A stretch of DNA of 64,000 bases from Clavibacter capsici (GCF_001280205.1 NZ_CP012575.1:81550-145549); one strand, 5' to 3'. Counted from the first letter of the stretch, positions 1-9,358 are shown. Notes: generated from the sequence alone by a model not told the origin. Made by a program: numbers and translations.

Positions 1-389
1 GAGAAAACTGGGGCGGGTCGAAGACGTACTTGGCGGATGTCGCCGGTGCCTCTCGGGTGGACTTTGCCCTCGCGGCTCCGCGCCTGCATTACGAGATGTT
101 TGGATACTCCCAGGTCTCCGGCTACACGCCGGCCCCGCTCGTGACCTGCTCCGGGGAGGGTGACCGCTTCATCGGATCTCCCCGGCGGATCGGCCTCATG
201 CCGTGCCAATTCCCGCCTGGATCTTCGGGCGGGCCCGTGTATCACGCCTCCACGCGGGGTCCGAACGGAACACAGGTCGGCAACACGAGCTCTGTCCAGA
301 CCTTGGGAAACACTGTCATTTCCTGGTTTGTACCTTGGGGTAGCGAGGAGCACGCCGTCTATAAGAACGTCGACACCTTCGTCGGCTGA
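1..389 (+). CDS. Ppa-type secreted serine protease, 3' part (start lies before the window)
   Basis: The reading frame is open from base 3 and encodes the C-terminal 128 residues of a chymotrypsin-fold (S1) protease. It contains the nucleophile motif GSSGGPVYH and the family ending in a WG..E..VYK..DTF stretch. It is almost the same protein as the C-terminus of the complete gene at 52625-53626, and the last 90 residues are identical. The His and Asp of the triad would lie upstream of the window. The enzyme is expected to be exported, by analogy with the full-length paralogue. It could be an intact gene or a truncated copy; only upstream sequence can tell. Confidence 0.85.
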   Translation, partial: ENWGGSKTYLADVAGASRVDFALAAPRLHYEMFGYSQVSGYTPAPLVTCSGEGDRFIGSPRRIGLMPCQFPPGSSGGPVYHASTRGPNGTQVGNTSSVQTLGNTVISWFVPWGSEEHAVYKNVDTFVG

Positions 390-592
390 TGCTTGTGCTG
401 AACGCGCAGCATTTAAGGTGCTCGAGGGGTTCTCCTTCAAGTACCTTGACCTTCGCGTCTCAGCGCCGTGAGGGAAGGGCCGGGTCGCGTATGCGCGCCA
501 CCCCGTTCCACGTTCAGGTCGCACCCGTCCGGCGTCTGTCCTCAATCGGACCGTTCCTTCTCGCACGTTAGTACTTGGGAGAAGAGATCATG

Positions 593-658
593 CAGCGTCA
601 GCGTCAGCGTCAGCGTCAGCGTCAGCGTCAGCGTCAGCGTCAGCGTCAGCGTCAGCGA
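593..658. repeat. CAGCGT hexanucleotide array, about 11 copies
   Basis: Ten perfect CAGCGT units run from 593 to 652 and an eleventh ends in CAGCGA. The array lies in the 390-719 stretch, which holds no supportable gene. That stretch up to about 570 is a diverged copy of the DNA downstream of the paralogous protease at 53627-53800. The unit length is a multiple of three, so one frame reads as an ATG (590) followed by Gln-Arg dipeptides and another reads as Ser-Val; neither is a credible protein. Confidence 0.95.
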
Positions 659-719
659 CATCGCCGGGCCGAGCTGTGGTCCGTCAGGCGGGTGGTTGCT
701 CGCTATGTCCTATGGGTAG

Positions 720-1172
720 TCCGGGCGCTGCGTTCGCTGGCATGTCGAGGTGCTAGCCCAAGCCTTCCGGCCGAGCGTGAACGCGAACGCGCGCACCGGG
801 GTTCTCGCCGTCGACCGTAACGACCGTGGAGACGACATCACCAGTGTCGTCGGCGCATCACCGGTCCTGTTCAACCAGAGCGCTACCCGTGCCGCATCGG
901 CGTAAGGCTATCCGGCTGGTCGTCGCCCCAACAGGGAGCACCTCGAGCGCTGCCGGGGAGTCGGACAAGCCGTATCAACGGAGCAAATCTCCCTCCCCTG
1001 TGACATGAACGAGGGTGTCTCCGGTGGCCCCCTCTTTGCCGGTGATGACGCGAATGCTCCGCAGTTGGCCAATGTCGCCGAGCGCTATGGCGACTACTCA
1101 CACGTCCTCGGGCCGATCTGGCAGGGCACGGAGAAGTCGGTGTACGACACCGTCGCAGTTATCACCGGGTGA
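720..1172 (+). pseudogene. Trypsin-like secreted peptidase remnant with an internal stop
   Basis: One frame from 720 to the TGA at 1170-1172 reads like the C-terminal part of an S1/V8-like peptidase: a VxxAQAFRPSVNANARTG segment, then VVGASPVLFNQ, then GYPAG, then the nucleophile motif LPCDMNEGVSGGPLF and a short tail. A TAA at 903-905 interrupts it where homologues usually have Tyr just before GYPAG, so one base change looks responsible. The N-terminal half with the catalytic His and Asp is not recognisable, the hexanucleotide array lying just upstream. It is a dead relative of the proteases elsewhere in the window. Confidence 0.7.
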
Positions 1173-1290
1173 CCGATGGGCTCTGAACGCTCACTTCGTC
1201 ATGAAAGGACGTGGCCGGCTCTGATCATTAAGCCGGCCATGCCCGCTCAACGAGCGAATTCAAATCCCATGGCTTTCGAGACATGCGTAC

Positions 1291-2571
1291 TCAGCCTTCG
1301 AGGTCAGCGGCGTGCTGGCGTCCTCGGATGGCGAGGATCGTTCCGCCGACGACCGCGGAGGTAAGGGAGCCGACGAGTACGCCGACCTTGACGACGTCGT
1401 CCTGTTTGCTGCCAGTGCCGTAAGCGAGCTCGCCGACGAGAAGCGAGACGGTGAAGCCGATACCGGCGACGAAGGAGAGTCCGATGACGTCGGGCCAGCG
1501 CAGCGTCGGGTCGAGCCGGACCCCGGGCAGGCGCGTCACGAGGAGCGATGCGCCCGTGATCCCGGCGGCCTTGCCGACCACGAGCGCGGCGATGATGCCA
1601 ATGGCCACCGTGTCGGAGAGCGACTCACGCAGCCCGTCGAGGCCGCCGACGGCGACGCCAGCGGAGAAGAACGCGAAGACCGGTACCGCGACGCCGGAGG
1701 AGAGGGGGGACCAGCGCTCGGCGAAGTGGTGCGTAAGCGCGTGGCGCTCCTCGTGTCCGGCGGCGTCGCGGTGCGTGACGCCTGCGCGGGTACTCGAAAT
1801 GGCGGGGACGAGGAGACCGAGCGCGACTCCGGCGATGGTGGCATGAATCCCGGACGCGTGAACCAGCGCCCACGCGCCGACGCCGAGCGGGAAAAGGACG
1901 TACCAGGCGCGCACCCCGCGATGGACGAGGATCCCGAATGCGGCGAGCGGTACCAGCGCGAGCAGGAGGGGCATGAATGCGATCCCGGCCGTGTAGAAGA
2001 CGGCGATGATCGTGATCGCGAGCAGGTCATCAACCACAACGAGGGTCAGCAGGAACGTGCGCAGCGCCGGAGGGAGACGCTTGCCGACTACCGCGACCAC
2101 AGCGACTGCGAACGCGATGTCGGTCGCTGCGGGGATGGCCCATCCCTGGAGTGCGTCAGGACCGGCGCCTAGGTTGATGAGCGTGAAGATGCCGGCAGGT
2201 AGGGCGACGCCGCCGACGGCGGCAGCGATGGGGAGCGCGGCGACGCGAGGGTCACGGAGGGACCCGGCGACGAATTCCTGCTTCAGTTCGAGACCGACGA
2301 CGAAGAAGAAGATTGCGAGAAGCCCATCCGCCGCCCACGCGCCGACGCTGAGGTCGAGATGCAGCGCCTCGGGCCCGAACGTGAAGCCACGCACGCGCTC
2401 GTACAGATCCGCGGCGGGGCTGTTGGCTATGACGAGCGCGAGCAGGGTCGCGATCAGCAGCAGGATCCCGCCGGTGGTGTCGTGGCTAAGGAACCGGGAG
2501 AGGCGGGCGCCGCGGCCGGGCGAGGTCCGGGCGTGAGGAGAGGTAGGTAGAGCAGGGATGGGAGTGGTCAT
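1291..2571 (-). CDS. nhaA: Na+/H+ antiporter NhaA
   Basis: This 426-residue inner-membrane protein exchanges external protons for cytoplasmic sodium and helps in pH and salt homeostasis. It shows the NhaA landmarks: an early FFFVVGLELKQEF segment (about 88-100), ATDIAFA (149-155), the adjacent aspartates in VVVDDLLAI (181-182) that bind Na+/H+ in this family, and HASGIHATIAGV (about residue 238). Length and roughly twelve hydrophobic segments fit intact NhaA, with a proline-rich N-terminal extension of about 25 residues. It stands alone between pseudogenes. Long ORFs on the opposite strand are GC-driven shadows. Confidence 0.95.
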   Translation of the reverse strand: MTTPIPALPTSPHARTSPGRGARLSRFLSHDTTGGILLLIATLLALVIANSPAADLYERVRGFTFGPEALHLDLSVGAWAADGLLAIFFFVVGLELKQEFVAGSLRDPRVAALPIAAAVGGVALPAGIFTLINLGAGPDALQGWAIPAATDIAFAVAVVAVVGKRLPPALRTFLLTLVVVDDLLAITIIAVFYTAGIAFMPLLLALVPLAAFGILVHRGVRAWYVLFPLGVGAWALVHASGIHATIAGVALGLLVPAISSTRAGVTHRDAAGHEERHALTHHFAERWSPLSSGVAVPVFAFFSAGVAVGGLDGLRESLSDTVAIGIIAALVVGKAAGITGASLLVTRLPGVRLDPTLRWPDVIGLSFVAGIGFTVSLLVGELAYGTGSKQDDVVKVGVLVGSLTSAVVGGTILAIRGRQHAADLEG

Positions 2572-3049
2572 GGGTTTCTTCCGTCGCCGAGCGCGAGTAG
2601 GGGGCGTTTCCGCTCCGGCGTCGTAGTCGACGGGAGCAGGCCTAGCTGGCCGGCGGCGGGCAGCCGGCGATCTCGCCGTGCGCGTTCGTGCCCCACGAGC
2701 TCATCCACCCATTCGTACCGGAGGCGCGCTTGGTCAGCAGGCGATTCTTGGGGAAGGCCGCATCGGCTCGAGCGCGGGCGCGCGAGACGGTGACAGTGGG
2801 GAATGGCACTCGACCACGGTACTTCACGAGCGCGCGTGCCCGTCAGCGTCGAGGCGCCTGAGGGACTATGGCCGCGTCGGGCGGCCGGGCGGCCGGGCGG
2901 CCGGGCGGTCGCGGCGTGGGCGCGAAGATGGAGGCGCGATGCGTGAGCTGGCAGCGGCATGTGTCGGTGCTATTAGAGCGACCGCGGCCCGGGGGGGCTA
3001 CACTCCCTCCTTCCTCACAGCACTGGCTAGTTCCCGCTGAGCACGCTGC
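2572..3049. other. No confident gene; contains a GCGGCCGG repeat
   Basis: Nothing here is clearly coding. A 61-residue frame on the minus strand (2642-2827) has acceptable composition but matches no family I know. At 2881-2904 the octamer GCGGCCGG occurs three times in tandem, with a degenerate fourth copy after it. The stretch separates nhaA from the decayed mobilization genes. Confidence 0.5.
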
Positions 3050-4325
3050 TCACCAACATCAGCGGTTCCTTCGCCCTCGCAGTCCTGGTCGCGGTCCGGC
3101 ATGGCCTGTCGAAGAACGGCAACGACCACGTGCACGTGCACGTGCACGTCCCCGTCTCCCTGGTCCGCGAGGACGCTACGACGGCCAGCACGCACCTCGA
3201 CTACGCCCGTGCCCAAAAGGCCATGCGGGAGCTTGAACGTGCGTTCGGGTTGAAGCTGCTGCACGACTCCGAGCGCGCCGTTGCACTACGCGGCGAGCAG
3301 CCGGGGGAGCGTGAGTCCGCGGCCCGGGGCGGCGCCAATGAAGTTGACGCCAGGCCCCTCGAACGAACTGTCCGCGCCGCCGCTGGTGCATTCCTCGATG
3401 AGGGCGAGTTCGTGCGCCGCGTGCGCCGCGACGGCGTACTGATCCGCCCCGCTACGCGACCGGGCGTGACGTGGTGGCCGGCTACTCAGGGCGCTACGGC
3501 CCGAGAAGGGCAAGCCTGTCGTCTGGCGCGGCGGAGGCCGGCTTGCGCGCGACCTCACCCTCCTGGAGCTTCGGAAGGGCTGGCCCGACGGCCCCGAGTG
3601 GGCCACCGCGGCCGTCGCCGAGTGGTAGGCCACGGCGAGGAGCGCTTGGGCATATAAGCCCGCTGCGCCCGGTCGCGAGGAGTCCGAGATGCGGTCGGAG
3701 ATGTTGAAGATGTACGCCGACGACATGACGCGGCTGCACCACTACCTCGCCCGTCTCGACCCCAACGAGCACGCCTCATGGGCGCACGTCGCGAAGGACA
3801 CCGCGGGCGCCTGCGCCGCCTGGTTCCGTCGCCTGGAGTCGACCCCGGGCCACTCGCCGACGCCGCACGCACCCTCTCGCCCACGCGTCGCAGATCCGCG
3901 CCTACGAGAGTAAGCCGCGCCCGCCGTAGATGCCGTCGATGACGTGCACCACGGCGCTCATCCTCGCGCAGGCAAGGAAGGGCAAGAATGCCGCGGCAGA
4001 GGCGATGCTGCTCGGCCAGCTCTCGCAGACCTCGCTTCACGTCTACCGGGCCGTGAAGGCAACCGGCAACGCTCGCACACCGCAGGCCACGGCCGAGTTT
4101 ATGAAGCGGCGCCTCACCCATATCCGCGACCGCTACACCGCGCAGATCGACCGCAACACACTTGCGGCGCTCCCGGCAAAAACGCGCCAGGCGGTACAGC
4201 GCCAGCAGATCACCACCGGCACCGGATCGCCCGTGCCGACCAAGCTCACGCCGCAGGCGATGCCCATCGATGTCCCGACTACATGCGCACCATCCTCGCC
4301 GGAGCGTGACGGCATCGAACAGTAG
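3050..4325 (+). pseudogene. Decayed MOBP-type relaxase (mobilization nuclease)
   Basis: Fragments in successive frames together resemble the actinobacterial relaxases that nick plasmid DNA at oriT. The first holds HGLSKNGNDHVHVHV (about 3105-3150), the metal-binding histidine motif, then VSLVREDATTASTHLDYARAQKAMRELE. Later frames give RTVRAAAGAFLDEGEFVRR, RDLTLxELRKGWP and an alpha-helical tail (3689-3913, 3930-4325). Several frameshifts are needed to join them and the N-terminal catalytic Tyr region is not seen. The extra HV dipeptides come from a GTGCAC slippage tract at about 3128-3148. The gene cannot make a working relaxase. Confidence 0.7.
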
Positions 4326-4416
4326 AAGGGGGCACCACCATCACCGACGAAGGAGATATGGAATCGACGACGAGCTCTCCAGCGCAGCACGAGTCGCGAT
4401 CACCGTGGTGACGTAG

Positions 4417-5420
4417 ATGGCCGACCGGCTCGCACGCGGACGCGAGGAGGCTGCCCGCACCGCGCAGGGCCGCTCCGAGAACGAGGTGAAGCAGCTCCAG
4501 GAGCGGTTCAGCGCCGAGCGCGACGTCGCGGTGGCGAGGGTCTCCGTCGTCGACCGCCCTAAATACTGGGAGCGCTCGTCTCTCCTGAACCAGGCGTCTA
4601 TGCACGAGACCGCGCAGCAGTGGAAGGACGTCGACCTGCGCGCGTAGGCGGCCTCGGAGACCACCGGTCGGGAGCTGCGCGAGCGGTACGGAATCGACGT
4701 CACCAACCCGCAGGCGGGTCCCGACGCCGTGCGCGCTGCCCTCATCCTTCGGGAGCGTGCCGACGCGGAGGCAGCACAGAACGCCCCGTCCGCGGAGGAG
4801 TCGGGCCGCGGTGAGGCGACGTCGAGACGGCCCTCGCCCGTGCCGCGCTCGACGACGCCGCACGCCTTGACGCGCGCGCCGCGTCAGAGCGCAACGACGG
4901 CCAGACCATCGCCGCGGAGCCGAACGCCGACGTCGACAGGAGCTACACTCACTGCGTCGCGGAGCTCGAGCTATAGGGGCGCGAGTACGACTTCGAAGCC
5001 GGCGCCGGCGGCACCCCCGAGCACACCCCTGACGAGCTGCGTGAGCTCGCAGAGGACGCCCGTGCGCAGGCGCAGCTCCACCTGGAGCCAGTAGAGGTCG
5101 GCGCCGCGCAGAGCGCCCCGCAGCAGCCCGCGCAGGCCGGCGCCGAGACGACCGCCGCCAGCGACCAGGGCCGCGCGAACGCCGAGCGCAGCATGGGGGA
5201 GGCTCACTACTATAGCGCGGAGCGTCGGACGGCGATGGCCGCCGAGCTCGGCCGGCAGGGCGTGCCCCAGCAGACCGTCGACGTCCGCATGCGCGCCGAG
5301 GTCTCCCACGGGCGGCCGGCGTCCGAGGCGCCCGCGCAAGGGCACCGGGTAAAGGTGCCGCAGACGACAGGCGGCTGCGGCGCTAAGGGAGCTGCCGAGC
5401 GTACCCAGCAGGACCGCTAG
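4417..5420 (+). pseudogene. Decayed mobilization-associated coiled-coil protein
   Basis: Downstream of the dead relaxase, frames rich in Ala, Arg, Glu and Gln continue as one degraded long helical protein. The first part (4417-4647) ends at a TAG in place of an Ala-rich run and the same frame then continues with TTGRELRERYGIDV. The last part (5193-5420) has YYSAERRTAMAAELGRQGV followed by a basic tail. Such coiled-coil proteins are often encoded beside actinobacterial relaxases, so I read it as the partner gene of the mob region. Function is inferred from position only. Confidence 0.55.
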
Positions 5421-5531
5421 CGGCGCAGGAGAGTCCGAGAACCGAACTCACGGCACTGATCATCGTTAGATCCGCTGGTAGTCCATAGGTCAGGTACCGT
5501 TCTTATCGGTGATGAGAGGAAGGTGCGTCAG

Positions 5532-5897
5532 GTGAGTGGCTGGGATGACGGCGCCGTCGCCACCTTCGCGGCGGCGCTAGTTGCCGGTCTCGTCGGCCTC
5601 GCAGCCATAGTTGTGACCGTCACCGACGGGATCTCGACGCGTCGCGTGACGAGGAACTTCACGTCTCGCGAGTAGAGCTGGACGCGATGGTCATGGACGA
5701 TCGAGAAGGCCCTGAGCGACGACCCCTCGGAACGTGAGATGGGGCTGGCAATGATGGACGCACTCAGTGACATGCCGTGGTTGACAGAGGATGATGAGCG
5801 CATCGCCCTAGCAGTCGCTCAGGCCGTGCTCACACGCAACCAGCGCGATGAGCCTCGAGCTCGGAAGCGGCGCGGACGGATGAGAAGGAGGTCCTGA
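5532..5897 (+). pseudogene. Small membrane protein interrupted by an amber codon
   Basis: A GTG start at 5532 opens a 47-codon frame with one clear membrane helix (ALVAGLVGLAAIVVTV) and a basic stretch after it, ending at TAG 5673-5675. The same frame resumes at once with SWTRWSWTIEKALSDDPSEREMGLAMMDAL and runs to TGA 5895-5897, whose last base is directly followed by the next ATG. The second half is acidic-helical and well formed, so a single nonsense change in a 121-residue protein explains it best. It would share a transcript with the gene at 5898. Confidence 0.6.
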
Positions 5898-6098
5898 ATG
5901 AGCAAGGACACTGATCGAGCCCTCGCGCACGCGCGCTCGATCCAAGAGAAGATGACCAAGCGACTGAACGGCCGCGGGTCTGCTGATCGGTCCGCGATCA
6001 CCGGGCGCTTCGTGAGCAACGGCGCCGCTGTTCGGCATTCACGGACCACAATCCGCGAAGGCGTCACCCGAAGCCGCAGAAGCGACTCTGACGAGTAG
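5898..6098 (+). CDS. Small protein with an ITGRFVSNGAAVRHSRTTIRE motif
   Basis: This 66-residue protein starts at an ATG directly after the preceding stop, with a GAGAAGGAGG ribosome site about ten bases upstream. Residues 1-25 are charged and helical. The C-terminal half carries a basic motif, ITGRFVSN(x)AA(x)RH(x)RTT(x)RE, that also occurs twice in the convergent gene at 6172-6369. I know such short motif proteins only as hypothetical proteins of actinobacterial mobile DNA; no function is assigned. It ends just before a shared terminator. Confidence 0.7.
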   Translation: MSKDTDRALAHARSIQEKMTKRLNGRGSADRSAITGRFVSNGAAVRHSRTTIREGVTRSRRSDSDE

Positions 6099-6122
6099 GA
6101 GCGGTCGGCACGGGGACCCGAA

Positions 6123-6157
6123 GGGGTCCGATCTCATTACGAGTGAGATCGGGCCCC
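6123..6157. terminator. Bidirectional terminator between convergent small genes
   Basis: A 14-bp stem (6123-6136 with 6144-6157, one G-T pair) encloses a 7-base loop and is followed by a T-containing run on the plus strand. It sits midway between the convergent genes ending at 6098 and 6172. Confidence 0.8.
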
Positions 6158-6171
6158 CTCGTCTTGTCTCT

Positions 6172-6369
6172 CTACTTGCCGCGCTCGGTGAGGCTGGTGT
6201 TCGGGTGCCGTGCGGCGGCGGCATCCGAGATGAACCGGCCCGAAATCGAGCTGCGATGCTGGGTTCCCGAACCGGAGTTGCCACCGGTCTCCCGCACGGT
6301 GGTGCGAGGGTGTCGGGCGGCGGCGGCGTTGGAGATGTAGCGACCTGAGATCGCACTGCGGTTTGCCAT
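6172..6369 (-). CDS. Small protein with two copies of the ISGRYIS...TTVRE motif
   Basis: The start is set at the ATG at 6369, with AAAGGA about 8 bases upstream, rather than the longer frame from 6444. The 65-residue product consists almost only of two motif repeats, ISGRYISNAAAARHPRTTVRE (residues about 7-27) and ISGRFISDAAAARHPNTSLTE (about 42-62), joined by a Gly/Ser linker. The motif is basic with an aromatic-Ile core. It is related to the convergent gene at 5898. Function is unknown. Confidence 0.75.
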   Translation of the reverse strand: MANRSAISGRYISNAAAARHPRTTVRETGGNSGSGTQHRSSISGRFISDAAAARHPNTSLTERGK

Positions 6370-6482
6370 GAGGCTGTCCTTTCCGTGGTGCACACTTTGT
6401 GCAGCACTGCTTGACAGAGTACGCATGCGTTCTCCATAGCGCAAGGCTTGCTCGATGAAGCATCGTGCTCGATACTGAGACC

Positions 6483-6953
6483 ATGAAGAAGTCAGGCCTG
6501 TCTACTGCCCGTGCCGTCACCTCCTCGATCCCTTGGGGACTGATAGCCGCCGCGGTCGTCGGTATCGCCACGTCCCCGCGCAGTAAGTCGCCGGAGACAC
6601 TGGGCGACCACCTCAGGTCGACGCGACGCACAGCAGGGTTGACTCTTCGGGACGTCGAGGCGGAGACGAAGATCTCGAACGGATACCTGTCACAGATCGA
6701 GAGCAACCGAGTGACCAGTCCGTCCCCGAACATGCTGCACAAGCTCGCATCGGTCTACGGCCTGGACTATACCGACCTGCTCGTGCGGGCCGGTCACCAC
6801 GTCCCAACGACTAACCCGGAGCACGACCAAGTGCGGAAGCTCGCCGGCATCCCGCTTCGGGCACTGGAAGAGCTCGATGAGGCCGAGGCGGCGGAACTAC
6901 GGAACTACCTGGCCTTCCTCCGACAGAAGCGTCGCGATCGGCAGACAACATGA
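6483..6953 (+). CDS. XRE-family transcriptional regulator
   Basis: The 156-residue protein (ATG 6483; an in-frame GTG 18 bases earlier is possible) has a classic helix-turn-helix from LGDHLRSTRRTAGLTLRDVEAETKISNGYLSQIESN at about residues 40-75, then a helical tail. A short hydrophobic stretch precedes the HTH (SSIPWGLIAAAVVGIA), which is unusual for a soluble repressor. It overlaps the following ImmA-type peptidase gene by four bases (ATGA). Such pairs are known from ImmR/ImmA in mobile elements, where the peptidase cleaves the repressor; that role here is inferred. Confidence 0.85.
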   Translation: MKKSGLSTARAVTSSIPWGLIAAAVVGIATSPRSKSPETLGDHLRSTRRTAGLTLRDVEAETKISNGYLSQIESNRVTSPSPNMLHKLASVYGLDYTDLLVRAGHHVPTTNPEHDQVRKLAGIPLRALEELDEAEAAELRNYLAFLRQKRRDRQTT

Positions 6954-7801
6954 CCGACGCCCTCGACGTGGCGGTCGAGGACATTCGCCTACATGCCAGG
7001 AGGGTCTTGCGGGAGGCGGGCGTTGGAGACCAACTCCCTGTCCCTATTGACGCGATTGCGGCGGCTGTTGACCTCGAGAAGGGAGAGCTGTTCGCGCTGG
7101 AAGACGATGTGCCACCCGAACTGCAGGTGGTTGTAGCCAAGCTCAAGGGCACTGTCCTCGGAGCGTTGTCCGTAGACGAGCGACGCTACTTCGTCGATCC
7201 CAGCCTGCCGGTTGAGAGGCGTCGCTTCACGGAGGCGCACGAAATCGGTCACGATGCCCTTCCGTGGCACGCTCAGGCCTACTTCGCGGAGGACCACACC
7301 ACCCTCACGTCCAACACTCGCGTCCTGTTGGAGGCCGAGGCCAACCAATTTGCAGCGGAAATCCTCTTCTCCGCCGACCGCTTCAACGATGAGGCCGATG
7401 GTCATGCGCCGTCTATCGACGTGCCGCTACGCATGAACGGGGCCTATCAGACCTCTGCCGCTGCGGCGTTGCGCCGCTACGTTACGAATAGTCGCAGACC
7501 CCTTGCCTTGCTCGCTACAGGGCTTAAGCAGAGCCGGCTAGGCCATTTGCCGATCTACGAGGCGAGCTGTCAGTCGGTGAGCTTTCAGGCTAAGTTCGGC
7601 GCTGTGAGGTCGCTCTATAGCAAGTGGCTTGGACCGGAGCAATACCCGATGGTGCGAACCTTGAGCCCCTTATATCGGGGCACGATTGCTGAAGCGGACA
7701 TCAGCCTCCAGACCACTCGAGGTCACGTTCGACTCATCGCGGAGGGGTTCGGCAACGGCCACAATGGGTTCGTCCTGCTGAGGGAGCGCAGCGGCAAGTA
7801 G
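6950..7801 (+). CDS. ImmA/IrrE-family metallo-endopeptidase
   Basis: The 283-residue protein carries the zinc motif HEIGH at residues 97-101 and a downstream Glu-rich helix EAEANQFAAEILF that supplies the third ligand in this family. The C-terminal half is a sensory-type domain without a recognised motif. It is translationally coupled (4-bp overlap) to the XRE regulator before it. In the known ImmR/ImmA pairs the peptidase inactivates the repressor in response to a signal. The frame is intact. Confidence 0.9.
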   Translation: MTDALDVAVEDIRLHARRVLREAGVGDQLPVPIDAIAAAVDLEKGELFALEDDVPPELQVVVAKLKGTVLGALSVDERRYFVDPSLPVERRRFTEAHEIGHDALPWHAQAYFAEDHTTLTSNTRVLLEAEANQFAAEILFSADRFNDEADGHAPSIDVPLRMNGAYQTSAAAALRRYVTNSRRPLALLATGLKQSRLGHLPIYEASCQSVSFQAKFGAVRSLYSKWLGPEQYPMVRTLSPLYRGTIAEADISLQTTRGHVRLIAEGFGNGHNGFVLLRERSGK

Positions 7802-9272
7802 GCAATGCTACGCGAGTCGAGCGCCATAGCAGCACGCATGAGGAGCGCGCAGCCGGACATGAAGTGGACTATCCCCGACGCATATCCATCGCTCGCCCGT
7901 CATGCCCCGCAGCTCAGTCGGCGCACCTAGGTCCCAGGTGCCTATGCGTCACCCGATGTAGCCATCACGACGTCAGCGGCGACGGTCCGCCCATCCGGAG
8001 GATCGATAACGTGGACACACGCCGGTAATTAACACGCCCTTGTTCGAGTGGAGGCTCTTACGTCCATATCGTAATAAATCCGTCCACACGCCTCGACGTT
8101 CTACGACACGGCCGGCACGACGACCTCGGACACCTGCGCCGTCGGCTGCCCGTCGCCACATTTCCTGCCGCGGATCCGAAATCCGCGCAAGCGGCAAAAG
8201 ACACTCTCGCGTACTCGGTTGCCCTTGACCTCAAGTGCTTACGTGATGCGAGAGTGACGCCTGTAATGAGCGCGCGTGCGTGGGCTTCGGGAATATGCTG
8301 GCTGTCTCGACATTTCCCGACCTGGAAACGCCCGAGGGTAGTTCCGCTACGCCTCTGTGTAGAGCGCACGTGGTGCAGTCTAGAAAAGATGCGGCGGATC
8401 AGGGTGGAAGTCGCCGCCGTGATCACGGTTGAACCAGCTTTCGGCGGCGAGCAAGTCAATGTCATCCGTGATTTCACTGGTTGAAGATGTCTGATAAGGC
8501 TCATGCGCGCCTCGGATGAGGGCGGTTGAAGATGTCTGCGCGAGCCTGGGTAAGGCTTGTGGCGTTGACGCGACGATCATAACTCCGACCCCGATTAGCA
8601 TGAGACCGCCCATGCGACGAATGCCAAAATCAAAATTCAACATGTTGTACCCGTTTCGTTTCGTTTACATGTCCGATCACACCATAGGCAGTCGTTCCGT
8701 AACGCACTAGTTCTCTCCACAGGTGCACGTGCCTCGCGTCATTCGGTGTTCTACCGCTGGGCGCTATAAGCGGACCTATCTTCGCTGCCTAGTCGCAACG
8801 AAGCATGGAGAGAGGACAGAGAGCGCCTGTGACTCTGACCATGCCGTCGGCCACGCTCCTCTGTGCATGAGGCCGGCAGGCAGGGCCACCTCAACATTCG
8901 GGCACGCGGCACGCGCCACGAGTTGCATACGTGCCTGACGCGACCTCACAACCAGCATCAAGCTGGCCCGAGTTCGATAAGCAGGTTGCTGCGTCGAGTA
9001 GTGCACGGGGGGCGAGCGGTTCGAGGAAAGGCAGCGTGTGCTCCCCGGGTGGTGCAGTAGGCGACGGCCGTCCCGGGGTCGCATGCCTACCACCTTGAGA
9101 CGTCTCGCGAACGGCACGCGCGCATGCCCCGATGCGACCGCACGACGTGCCGAGCGGAGTCCGCTTTGGCCGAGCACGTCGCCAATACGACAAGGGTACA
9201 GCGGCAATGCAGGGGGATGCCCTCGAAGTGCTACGAAACAACTTATATCGGCCCCGTAGTCGAAATAAGAAG
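7802..9272. other. Gene-poor stretch without a confident gene
   Basis: No frame here has the look of a conserved gene. The best minus-strand candidate is 8380-8643 (87 residues), which starts with a hydrophobic segment (MGGLMLIGVGVMIVAST) and ends in an acidic tail, but its ribosome site is weak. Base composition is mixed and stop codons are frequent in most frames, which suggests decayed DNA downstream of the ImmA-type gene and of the tmRNA terminator. Confidence 0.5.
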
Positions 9273-9315
9273 TGGCCACGTAGTTGATCAACGCATGTGA
9301 TCAACTACGTGGCCA
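9273..9315 (-). terminator. Strong hairpin downstream of the tmRNA gene
   Basis: Perfect 18-bp inverted repeats (9273-9290 and 9298-9315) flank a 7-base loop. On the minus strand the hairpin begins 43 bases after the tmRNA 3' end and is followed by a T-rich run (CTTCTTATTTCG), as in intrinsic terminators. The stem also contains the internal symmetry TTGATCAA. Confidence 0.8.
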
Positions 9316-9358
9316 ACGAAGGCGCTTGCTGTGGTAATCGGGTTCGGCTTCTGTGAAG

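Noticed and set aside
1..389. Circular overlap of the sequence ends with 52625-53626
   Set aside because: The two protease copies differ at many sites outside a 165-bp block and the flanks diverge, so they are paralogues and not one locus read twice.
575..820. Short ORF of Gln-Arg dipeptides
   Set aside because: It arises only from the CAGCGT repeat array; downstream codons belong to a different frame of the protease pseudogene.
1312..2172. 286-residue plus-strand frame
   Set aside because: Antisense to nhaA, with charged low-complexity content.
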